7,189 bases of DNA, from assembly GCA_046704445.1 (NCBI GenBank), contig JBJKRW010000017.1:1-7189 (forward strand), in the 5' to 3' direction. Both the position numbers and the translations under genes were made by a program. The notes under the pieces were generated by a model, which did not search any database, was not told where the DNA came from, and was given only the letters and a program-made list of their open reading frames with translations. This DNA comes from JBJKRW01 sp046704445 (GTDB lineage Bacteria; Patescibacteriota; Microgenomatia; UBA1406; GWC2-37-13). Each line of letters opens with the position of its first letter. The first letter of the stretch is position 1. Positions 1-4,979 of the stretch are shown here, piece by piece.

Positions 1-13
1 AGGTAGTATTTTT

Positions 14-97
14 AACCTTATAAACTTTATTAACTTTTTAACTTTACACATTCTATTATCTTTATAAACCTTACTGACTTTATCAACTTTATAAACT
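14..97. repeat. Degenerate 9-bp tandem repeat (consensus AACTTTATA)
   Basis: Copies of AAC(T/C)TTA-like units start at about 14, 23, 32, 40, 67, 76, 85 and 94, so the phase of 9 is kept (one unit is a base short) even across two decayed units at 49-66. The last unit reaches to within a few bases of the prfA ATG. Read on the minus strand, the unit is an open triplet pattern of the type V-x-K (VYK VDK VSK VYK) that runs off the left window edge. A coding role on that strand cannot be excluded, but low complexity makes an intergenic microsatellite more likely. The unit also contains TATAAA, so it could supply -10 boxes for prfA. Confidence 0.75.
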
Positions 98-101
98 AAT
101 T

Positions 102-791
102 ATGCAAATAAACCCTCACATTGCAGTGATAGAAGCGCTTCCCGGCGTAGGAGGCGACGAATCAAAACTCTGGATGAAAGAGTTGCTCCTGTCATATATC
201 AGATTCGCGCAGAAAAAGGGATTCAAGTTTTCTTATCTTGACGTCAATATCCTGAGGATTCACGGCGAAAACGCATTCAGTCTCTACAGGAAGGAAACGG
301 GCGTGCATCGCGTACAGCGGATTCCCGCAACCGAACGGAAAGGACGTATCCATACTTCTACCGCCGTAATCGTGGTATTGCCGCAGATTCTGCAGTCCGG
401 CGTACGTATTAATCCGTCCGACCTTGACTGGCAATTTTATCGCTCGGGAGGGCACGGAGGACAGAATGTCAATAAGGTCTCCACGGCGGTGAGACTTACC
501 CACAAACCGACCGGAATCGTAGTCACGGCAAGCCAGGAACGCTATCAGGAAGCAAACCGCAAGATTGCCATGGATTTATTGCTCGGCAAACTCTACCAGC
601 TGGAGGAAGAAAAGAAAAAAGGGCTCATGCATTCATATGTCAAGGACGTGGGGACAGGGGAACGCGCGGACAAAATCAGGACCTACAATTTTCCGCAAAA
701 CCGGTTGACCGATCACCGCATAGGTAAAAGTTTTCATAATCTCGAGGAAATCATTGAAGACGGAAAATGGGATAAGGTATTTACCTCATAA
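102..791 (+). CDS. prfA: Peptide chain release factor 1, short form lacking most of domain 1
   Basis: Class I release factor that reads stop codons UAA/UAG in the ribosomal A site and triggers peptidyl-tRNA hydrolysis. The codon-recognition tripeptide is PAT (residues 75-77, in HRVQRIPATERKGRIHTS), as in RF1; RF2 would have SPF. The catalytic loop is RSGGHGGQNVN with GGQ at 119-121, and the RTYNFPQNRLTDHRI block lies at about 193-207. RF1 is usually about 355-360 aa. This protein is 229 aa: it begins just before the GVGGDES segment (usually GTGGDEA), so the roughly 100-residue N-terminal domain is missing, and the C-terminal tail is also trimmed. An in-frame TGA at 75-77 means no longer N-terminus can be read from upstream in this frame. 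There is no Shine-Dalgarno sequence before the ATG; TATAAA at 90-95 could be a -10 box for a leaderless message. The alternative PrfH-type factor is less likely because the RF1 codon-recognition region is intact. Confidence 0.9.
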   Translation: MQINPHIAVIEALPGVGGDESKLWMKELLLSYIRFAQKKGFKFSYLDVNILRIHGENAFSLYRKETGVHRVQRIPATERKGRIHTSTAVIVVLPQILQSGVRINPSDLDWQFYRSGGHGGQNVNKVSTAVRLTHKPTGIVVTASQERYQEANRKIAMDLLLGKLYQLEEEKKKGLMHSYVKDVGTGERADKIRTYNFPQNRLTDHRIGKSFHNLEEIIEDGKWDKVFTS

Positions 792-817
792 TGTACTGAA
801 GACTCTATGCGCTTCGT

Positions 818-1243
818 TTATTGTGCTTCGTAGGTAAACATCGCCGAGCGTGGATGATCATTATCAACTATAAGTTTATGTGGTTGAGGATCCAAAGGCG
901 TCGCCTGAATATTGCGTGATTTTCGGAGACGAGGCATTATTCCCTCTCTCAGAACCACTCCTCCTATTTGAAAAAAAGTTTCTCCTATCCATAAACACCA
1001 CATAATTGTATTGATGTTCACAAGCTCCGGATTATTCACAAACACACCAAGAATAGCGGTTGTTATAGCCGGCGCTCCATAAAGTATATTGCCTATATTC
1101 AGTCGTTCGAGATTATTCAATGTATCTCCCGAAATTCCTAACACTCGCATCATTCGTTTCCGTGGAGAAAACACCCAATCTTCAATACCGTGTAAATCCT
1201 GACTGATCGCTCTGCTGATTCTCGATACCCTCTCGCTTGGCAT
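818..1243 (-). CDS. Small hypothetical membrane protein with two predicted transmembrane helices
   Basis: I do not recognise this 141-aa protein. Two hydrophobic stretches fit membrane helices: residues about 50-69 (IGNILYGAPAITTAILGVFV) and about 77-98 (from NINTIMW to GGVVL), joined by a short loop containing NNPEL. The N-terminal 45 residues are polar and rich in Arg/Lys (SPRKRMMR at 26-33), and basic residues also follow the second helix (PRLRKSR at 104-110). By the positive-inside rule this suggests both ends lie in the cytoplasm with a short external hairpin. No signal peptide or catalytic motif is visible. It converges on prfA with a 26-bp gap. Upstream there is no Shine-Dalgarno sequence, only TATAAG 11 nt before the ATG. 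It lies 73 bp downstream of the frameshifted gene on the same strand, so the two could share a transcript, though it may have its own promoter. Confidence 0.7.
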   Translation of the reverse strand: MPSERVSRISRAISQDLHGIEDWVFSPRKRMMRVLGISGDTLNNLERLNIGNILYGAPAITTAILGVFVNNPELVNINTIMWCLWIGETFFQIGGVVLREGIMPRLRKSRNIQATPLDPQPHKLIVDNDHPRSAMFTYEAQ

Positions 1244-1254
1244 ACTAGTATATA

Positions 1255-1260
1255 CTTATA
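1255..1260 (-). promoter_or_regulatory. Possible -10 box for the 141-aa membrane protein gene
   Basis: TATAAG (minus strand) lies 11 nt before the ATG, within an AT-rich 73-bp gap. No good -35 hexamer stands at 17 bp. Two overlapping 10-bp palindromes, ATACTAGTAT (1242-1251) and AGTATATACT (1247-1256), cover the start codon and the -10 end and might be an operator. AT-richness makes both calls weak. Confidence 0.3.
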
Positions 1261-1316
1261 ATAAATTACTATATTAAACCATACCTTGATAAATATTCAA
1301 GCACTATGGCTAAGTA

Positions 1317-2442
1317 TCATCTGTGTTGCGGGCAGCGTCCGCTTGAATGGGATAAATAAAAACCTATTTTTAGTCCGTCTTTAAATTCCATGATCATATT
1401 ATGATAAAGATCCTGAGGAATATCCGCCAATCTCTCTGCGGAATCGGGAATGGTCGGAATAACTGCTTCGGGAAACATTATTGAAAGTGCGTTTAAGAAT
1501 TCTTGAAACGTAATAATAAGTCCTGAGGAATATTTATAATCTCTTGTGTCTAACTTGACTTCTGTAATAAGCGGAGGAAGTTGCCGCAAAAACTCTTCAC
1601 CGTTTGTTCTATCAAAATAGTCGCACAGTGCACGGCGAAAATCAGCCATTGTCATTTTGTGTTTTTTGTCCCCTCCTATTTCTTTCATAACATTCTGCCA
1701 CATATATCTTATTCCGAAAAATATATTTCCTTCGCTTGGGTAATACATGTTCAATCCGGACTCCTGAAGCTTTTTCTGATAATTTGTCCGCGGTCTAAAC
1801 CTCCATGGATCGGTAAAAATTGAATTGCTCCGGATAAGTGCAATTACGAATGCGTTTACCACTTTCCCGACTTCAGGATCGATATAGATCAATGAATTGT
1901 GTGTCTCCGGTATTTTCAATAGACCTAAAATATCGTTCTGTATACCGGGAGCAACTAATTCTAACGCATGTGCCGGCAATTGAGACAATTCTGCAATTTG
2001 TTGAAGTAATATTCCTTTTTTTTCTTGCAGAAGGGGATTGGAAATACCAAAAGCAGTCAGAATAGCCTGTACGGTTTCATGATTGATAAATGATTTATCA
2101 ATACTTTCAATCTCTAGCTCACCGTGAAGCGGCGGAAACGCACAATGATTCACGCCGATTAAAATCGGAATTATTCGTGAAACGTATTCGTTAGGAATAC
2201 CAGGCGTCCAAACAGTCAAATCCTTATTCCCAACGAGATCCTGCGCATACTCAAGATTCAAGGACCGAATAGGGTCTGATTTTGCGTCTTTTTCCGCAAA
2301 CCAGGCCAGAGTATTCGAGTGCAACGCGCGATTCCATTGACCCAAAAATCCCCCCCGCATTTAATTCAGGGGCCAATACTTCATAATGAGTATTTGCAAC
2401 GTATGAAATGCGAAGCGGCGTTTGTCCAATTTTTTCGGCCAT
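1317..2442 (-). CDS. Hypothetical protein of about 374 aa, reading frame broken at a G7 tract
   Basis: Two overlapping minus-strand frames appear to be one gene. The first begins at ATG 2442 (MAEKIGQTPLRISYV, then ANTHYEVLAPELNAGG). The second, open from 2360 to the TGA at 1317-1319, begins MRGGFLGQWNRALHSNTLAW and gives 347 aa. They meet at seven G (2350-2356). With six G the reading becomes APELNAGGFLGQWNRAL and continues to the stop, giving about 374 aa. Past the tract the first frame reads a basic, shadow-like tail and stops by 2251, so the join is convincing. An ATG (2358-2360) immediately before the tract could also start a shorter 347-aa product, but it has no visible Shine-Dalgarno sequence. 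The ATG at 2442 has an extended -10 box 10 nt upstream. I recognise no family: the protein looks soluble and mixed alpha/beta, without a signal peptide or clear catalytic motif. It is divergent from a P-loop ATPase with a matching promoter, so the two may work together. Confidence 0.6.
2350..2356 (-). repeat. G7 homopolymer at the frameshift point
   Basis: Seven consecutive C on the + strand (G on the coding strand) fall where the two halves of the hypothetical gene change frame. Loss of one G restores a continuous protein. Candidate explanations are slipped-strand phase variation, RNA polymerase slippage, a fixed mutation, or a base-calling or assembly error. Confidence 0.9.
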
Positions 2443-2452
2443 AATAGTTAAA

Positions 2453-2461
2453 ATTATATCA
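2453..2461 (-). promoter_or_regulatory. Extended -10 promoter of the frameshifted hypothetical gene
   Basis: On the minus strand this reads TGATATAAT, a perfect TG-n-TATAAT extended -10. Ten nucleotides separate it from the ATG at 2442, so transcription would start only a few bases before the ATG. The -35 position (TGGTTT, 2476-2481) is poor, which fits an extended -10 promoter. A second TATAAT lies at 2463-2468, minus strand. Confidence 0.55.
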
Positions 2462-2496
2462 TATTATAGGATTAAAAACCATCGACGAATAAAATT

Positions 2497-2525
2497 TTGA
2501 GTACTATAGGTCAGCATGATATAAT
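2497..2525 (+). promoter_or_regulatory. Sigma-70-type promoter of the ATPase gene
   Basis: TTGAGT (2497-2502), a 17-bp spacer and TATAAT (2520-2525), preceded by TG at the extended -10 position (TGATATAAT, 2517-2525). Seven nucleotides then lead to ATG 2533, so the message would start at or next to the start codon. The TTG at 2497 that could open a longer reading frame is the first half of the -35 box. Confidence 0.7.
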
Positions 2526-2532
2526 ATTTAGC

Positions 2533-3396
2533 ATGTTGGAAACACATTCACGCTTTCAGGATCCCCGGTATGTCTGCCAGGTGAAGAATCCCCAGAAAGC
2601 CGACGAAATCCTTCACCGGAATGCATTGACACAGTTTAGCGACGACGCGGACTATATCCTTATGCGATCGGAGCAGGCTTCGGGATTATTTATCGTCTGC
2701 GTACACGGATTATTCGGTACGGGAAAAACTTTCGGCCTCCGGCCTCAACTGTTGCAGTTGGCGGAACAAAGGGGAATTCCTGCTGCGTATTTTGACGTAC
2801 AGTCTCTCGGACAGATTAACCGTGCCGATGAATTGAAATATATGTGTACACCGCAAAACTTTCCTCGCGTTCAAAACGGTCTGGCGCTTCTTGACGAAGC
2901 CACTTCAATCCATCCCTCGCAAGTTCCTGCAGTAGTCGATACTCTGCACGCAAGAGGATACCGGACAATTGTCCCGATTATCCCGACCATATCAAATCAA
3001 TATCCGGTAACCGATCTTGAGCCGTGGATAACATATACAAATTCACGCTCCGCTTCGTGTGCGGATTTGAAAATTTCTCCAAAGGGTTTTGATAAAGGAG
3101 TTGCGGAACACGTATGGGCAAATTACGGCGTACCTTGGCACGTGATTGAAGCACTTTTGTTTCTTGGAAGAACGCGCTATATTGCCATGGCAACATACTT
3201 TAATTCCGCGCGATCCGTTCAGGATATCCCGCAGATTCTCAGACGGCTGTACGATCATTATTTTTTGTTCGGCGGACAGGCGGGAATGGGTTTCACAAAG
3301 GAAGAATTTAGGAATCTTGAGCAATTTGTAGGGCTACAAATGCGCAACCTAGAAAAAACATTCGCTCCCGACCCAATATATGCTAGTTTTCTCTAA
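2533..3396 (+). CDS. P-loop NTPase (AAA-like ATPase) of unknown role
   Basis: A 287-aa protein with a clear nucleotide-binding core. Walker A is GLFGTGKT (residues 59-66, K65 and T66 contacting phosphate and Mg), after a hydrophobic strand GLFIVCVH. Walker B is LALLDEAT (117-124, D121 and E122). The strand after it (TIVPIIPTISNQYP) ends in polar residues where a sensor would sit. A helical C-terminal region (about 185-275) may be a lid or partner-binding domain. No nuclease, protease, helicase or membrane motif is visible, so the specific function is unknown. The frame stays open upstream to a TTG at 2497, but that codon lies in the -35 box and the -10 box falls inside the extension. ATG 2533 is therefore chosen, giving 287 rather than 299 aa. 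It is divergent from the frameshifted gene; rpmE follows 24 bp later with its own promoter. Confidence 0.75.
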   Translation: MLETHSRFQDPRYVCQVKNPQKADEILHRNALTQFSDDADYILMRSEQASGLFIVCVHGLFGTGKTFGLRPQLLQLAEQRGIPAAYFDVQSLGQINRADELKYMCTPQNFPRVQNGLALLDEATSIHPSQVPAVVDTLHARGYRTIVPIIPTISNQYPVTDLEPWITYTNSRSASCADLKISPKGFDKGVAEHVWANYGVPWHVIEALLFLGRTRYIAMATYFNSARSVQDIPQILRRLYDHYFLFGGQAGMGFTKEEFRNLEQFVGLQMRNLEKTFAPDPIYASFL

Positions 3397-3402
3397 AATA
3401 TT

Positions 3403-3411
3403 TGTTATAAT
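3403..3411 (+). promoter_or_regulatory. Extended -10 promoter of rpmE
   Basis: TGTTATAAT fits the extended -10 form TG-n-TATAAT and lies 9 nt before the rpmE ATG, just after the ATPase stop codon. No convincing -35 is seen at 17 bp and there is no Shine-Dalgarno sequence, so the rpmE message is probably leaderless. Confidence 0.6.
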
Positions 3412-3420
3412 GTAAAATCT

Positions 3421-3720
3421 ATGAAAACAGCCATACATCCGCAGTACTACGGCGAAGCAAAAGTCATCTGCACCTGCGGTAACACGTTTACAACAGGATC
3501 GACCCAACAAACCATTAACGTAGAAGTGTGCTATAAATGCCATCCCATGTACACCGGCGAGCACCGGTTTGTAGACGTACAGGGAAGAGTAGAATCATTC
3601 CAGAAAAAACAGGCGGCCGCAAAACAATACAACGTCACGGCCGGTGCAAAAAGACAAAAGAAACAGGGTAAAGAGGAGAAAAAAACCAAGTCTCTCCGCG
3701 AGCTCTTGCAAGAATCATGA
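3421..3720 (+). CDS. rpmE: 50S ribosomal protein L31 (bL31), zinc-binding type with a basic C-terminal tail
   Basis: Component of the large subunit near the central protuberance, bridging to the 30S head. The start MKTAIHPQYYGEAKVICTCGNTF-type region is typical of bL31. Cysteines C17 and C19 (CTCGNTF) with C37 and C40 (VEVCYKCHPMYTG) form the zinc site of the C+ class. HPMYTG followed by RFVDVQGRVESFQKK completes the conserved core at about residue 63. The protein is 99 aa, about 30 more than the E. coli protein. The extra part, from residue 64, is rich in Ala, Lys, Gln and Glu (KRQKKQGKEEKKTK), likely disordered and RNA-contacting. rpmE often stands next to prfA in bacteria. Here both are in the window, but prfA is upstream and separated by three genes of unknown function. 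The gene ends in TGA, and the rplJ -35 box overlaps its last codons. Confidence 0.95.
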   Translation: MKTAIHPQYYGEAKVICTCGNTFTTGSTQQTINVEVCYKCHPMYTGEHRFVDVQGRVESFQKKQAAAKQYNVTAGAKRQKKQGKEEKKTKSLRELLQES

Positions 3721-3734
3721 AGTCGTGATATACT
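3706..3734 (+). promoter_or_regulatory. Promoter of the rplJ-rplL operon
   Basis: TTGCAA (3706-3711), a 17-bp spacer and TATACT (3729-3734), with TG at the extended -10 position (TGATATACT). The -35 lies inside the last codons of rpmE and the start site would be near 3741. This leaves a leader of about 97 nt before rplJ, in contrast to the near-leaderless genes around it. Confidence 0.65.
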
Positions 3735-3741
3735 GTTTTTT

Positions 3742-3838
3742 GTTTCACCAAGACTTCGGGTTGATTCGGTATCATGCGAATCATAAAAAGTTAAGTTCCC
3801 GGAGGAGTTTCCGAGCAAACCGGAACAAGTGAATAACT
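3742..3838 (+). promoter_or_regulatory. Structured 5' leader of rplJ, likely L10(L12) autoregulatory site
   Basis: Three local structures can be drawn by hand. (1) A possible C(UUCG)G-capped stem around 3749-3764 (CAA...TTG with a GA/G internal loop). (2) A perfect 7-bp hairpin, TGATTCG (3762-3768) with CGAATCA (3777-3783), loop of 8. Structures 1 and 2 overlap by a few bases and compete slightly. (3) GTTCC (3795-3799) with GGAAC (3822-3826), continued by CGGA (3800-3803) with TCCG (3810-3813), leaving an unpaired AGCAAACC on the 3' side. Known rplJ leaders in bacteria bind the L10-L12 complex to repress their own translation, and position and length fit that role. I could not match it base by base to the known L10-leader consensus. 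GGAGGAG at 3801-3807 is too far from the ATG to be its Shine-Dalgarno sequence. Confidence 0.5.
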
Positions 3839-4369
3839 ATGGCAAATCAGGCAAAAAAAACCCAGGTTGACTCACTGTTGCAGGCGATCAGCGACTATCC
3901 GAATTTTCTCCTTATTTCGTTTGAAAAAACGTCTCATCAAACCCTTGAAGGAGTAAGAAAGGATCTCAAAAAAAATAACTCGTTTCAGAGCGTCGTCAAA
4001 AATACTCTTTTTGAAAAAGCAATCAACAAACTTTCCGAAAAAAACACCCAACTTAAAGATTTCAGGAAAAAATATTTCCCTCTGACTCAGACAACCGGGC
4101 TTCTCACCCTGGACAGAGAATGGGACAAAGGACTTCACGTGCTGTATGAGGTTATGAAAAAGGAAAAAACCATACGATTCAAGAATGCGGTATTGGATGG
4201 AAAAACCTACAGCGATACGGAGGTTGAAACCATCGCAAAGCTGCCTACCAAGGACCAACTCGCGGCAAATCTGATCGGCAGCCTGAAAAGCCCATCGTCA
4301 CATTTTGTATATGCCTTAAAATTCAACATCAACAAACTTGTCTATATCCTTAAAGCCAAATCCGCCTAA
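3839..4369 (+). CDS. rplJ: 50S ribosomal protein L10 (uL10)
   Basis: Base of the L7/L12 stalk: it binds 23S rRNA at the GTPase-associated centre and carries the L7/L12 dimers through its C-terminal helix. Length 176 aa is normal. Family signatures include the N-terminal regulatory/RNA-binding domain with FLLISFEKTSHQTLEGVRKDL (23-43), the VVKNTLFEKAI block (52-62, matching the usual VVKNTL) and LPTKDQLAANLIGSLKSP (135-152). The C-terminal amphipathic stretch, about 150-176, is the expected L12-binding helix. The protein is more lysine-rich than usual. The start ATG is 8 nt after a weak AAGTGA. rplL follows after 114 bp, the usual order. The usual upstream rplK-rplA and downstream rpoB-rpoC are absent, rpmE and gyrB taking their place. 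Confidence 0.95.
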   Translation: MANQAKKTQVDSLLQAISDYPNFLLISFEKTSHQTLEGVRKDLKKNNSFQSVVKNTLFEKAINKLSEKNTQLKDFRKKYFPLTQTTGLLTLDREWDKGLHVLYEVMKKEKTIRFKNAVLDGKTYSDTEVETIAKLPTKDQLAANLIGSLKSPSSHFVYALKFNINKLVYILKAKSA

Positions 4370-4371
4370 CC

Positions 4372-4411
4372 CCAACCCCTTTCACCTACGAGGTGCAAGA
4401 CGGGGCGTTGG
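4372..4411 (+). promoter_or_regulatory. Hairpin between rplJ and rplL
   Basis: CCAAC (4372-4376) pairs with GTTGG (4407-4411) and CCC (4377-4379) with GGG (4403-4405) around one bulged C. Inside, CACCT (4383-4387) pairs with AGGTG (4391-4395) over a three-base ACG loop. It begins immediately after the rplJ stop. No run of T follows directly, so it is not a standard terminator. It may protect or process the mRNA, or help set L12 output above L10, since L12 is present in several copies per ribosome. Confidence 0.45.
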
Positions 4412-4468
4412 AAAGCTTTGAAGATAGGCAATTTTGATGATTTTATTACAAATCTCAAATCACAAAAA

Positions 4469-4477
4469 GGGAGGTGA
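4469..4477 (+). promoter_or_regulatory. Strong Shine-Dalgarno sequence of rplL
   Basis: GGGAGGTGA is a near-complete complement to the 3' end of 16S rRNA. It lies 6 nt before ATG 4484 and only 3 nt before the in-frame TTG 4481, so ATG 4484 is the better start. It is the only strong ribosome binding site seen in the window. Confidence 0.85.
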
Positions 4478-4483
4478 ACATTG

Positions 4484-4876
4484 ATGGCAGACACAAAATT
4501 ACCGGAAAAATTGGCAAAGATCGCAACCGAAATCGAAGGTTTAACTGTAGTGGAAATGTCTGAACTTGCGAAATATCTTGAGGATAAATTTGGCGTTTCC
4601 GCAATGCCAGTTGCAGCAGCAGCGGCACCGGCGGCAGGAGCGGCAGCACCGGCAGAAGAAAAAACATCCTTTACGGTTGTTCTTTCCGCAGCAGGCGACA
4701 ATAAACTGAACGTCATAAAAGCAGTCCGTGAAATTAAACCGGATCTCGGTCTCATGGAAGCAAAAAAACTGGTCGAATCCGCACCGCAGGAGCTTTTAAG
4801 CAATGTCAAAAAAGATGCGGCAGATGAAGCAAAAAAGAAACTGGAAGCGGCAGGAGGCAAAGTAGAACTTAAATAA
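4484..4876 (+). CDS. rplL: 50S ribosomal protein L7/L12 (bL12)
   Basis: Stalk protein that recruits and stimulates translational GTPases (EF-Tu, EF-G, IF2). With start ATG 4484 it is 130 aa, close to the family norm of about 120-130. The N-terminal dimerisation and L10-binding domain is about 1-38 (LTVVEMSELAKYLEDKFGVSA). An Ala/Pro-rich hinge spans about 40-58. The C-terminal factor-binding domain runs from about 60 to 130: FTVVLSAAGDNKLNVIKAVREI, then LGLMEAKKLVESAP with the conserved KxxVIKxVR and EAKxLVE patterns. The common TGLGLKEAK is replaced by PDLGLMEAK. It is the second gene of the rplJ operon. Its own strong Shine-Dalgarno sequence allows more initiation than for rplJ. Confidence 0.97.
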   Translation: MADTKLPEKLAKIATEIEGLTVVEMSELAKYLEDKFGVSAMPVAAAAAPAAGAAAPAEEKTSFTVVLSAAGDNKLNVIKAVREIKPDLGLMEAKKLVESAPQELLSNVKKDAADEAKKKLEAAGGKVELK

Positions 4877-4958
4877 ATGGGGCTCCCGGAGACGGTCTTT
4901 ATATAGAGCCTCACAAGGCTCTGTTTGATAGAAAATCGACTGGAAACGGGCCCCATTT
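4875..4958 (+). terminator. Long rod-like hairpin after rplL; terminator or structured 3' RNA
   Basis: Outer stem AAATGGGGC (4875-4883) pairs perfectly with GCCCCATTT (4950-4958). Inside, CCCG (4885-4888) can pair with CGGG (4947-4950, sharing one base with the outer stem), and CGGTC (4893-4897) with GACTG (4938-4942, one GU). Between them is a symmetric all-purine internal loop, GAGA opposite GAAA. The apex is a perfect 7-bp hairpin, AGAGCCT (4905-4911) with AGGCTCT (4916-4922), loop CACA. The outer stem overlaps the rplL stop and ends in a short T run (4956-4959). The gyrB -10 box starts 6 nt later, so the element belongs to the rplJL transcript and not to a gyrB leader. It is much larger than a usual intrinsic terminator. 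Confidence 0.5.
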
Positions 4959-4969
4959 TGGATTATAAT
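4941..4969 (+). promoter_or_regulatory. Promoter of gyrB
   Basis: TGGAAA (4941-4946, four matches to TTGACA), a 17-bp spacer and TATAAT (4964-4969). The ATG follows after 10 nt without a Shine-Dalgarno sequence, so the transcript is probably leaderless or nearly so. The -35 lies within the 3' arm of the preceding hairpin. Confidence 0.55.
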
Positions 4970-4979
4970 ATATTACGCT

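Noticed and set aside
102..791. Recoded UGA (as in Gracilibacteria or Absconditabacteria) given the odd RF1
   Set aside because: rpmE and gyrB end at TGA exactly at the expected protein C-termini, and no in-frame TGA interrupts the recognised genes.
780..838. Inverted repeat TTTACCT (780-786) and AGGTAAA (832-838) between the convergent prfA and 818-1243 genes as a shared terminator
   Set aside because: The arms are only 7 bp, AT-rich and about 45 bp apart, with no stable inner stem and no T tract; chance cannot be excluded.
3801..3807. GGAGGAG as a Shine-Dalgarno sequence for rplJ or a small leader peptide
   Set aside because: It is over 30 nt from the rplJ ATG and no ATG/GTG opens a plausible small frame at proper distance; it is better explained as part of the leader stem-loop.
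3872..4258. Minus-strand reading frame of 128 aa within rplJ
   Set aside because: Phe-rich composition is the complement of the Lys/Glu codons of rplJ; no promoter or family signal.
4877..4955. tRNA between rplL and gyrB suggested by a GGGGC...GCCCCA end pairing
   Set aside because: No T-loop consensus (GTTCGA), no D-arm and no fitting anticodon arm; the fold is a rod, not a cloverleaf.
4366..4956. Long minus-strand reading frame of 196 aa opposite rplL
   Set aside because: It is the mirror of the Ala/Lys-rich rplL gene, with a Ser/Ala-rich shadow composition; rplL is certain and has a strong Shine-Dalgarno sequence.
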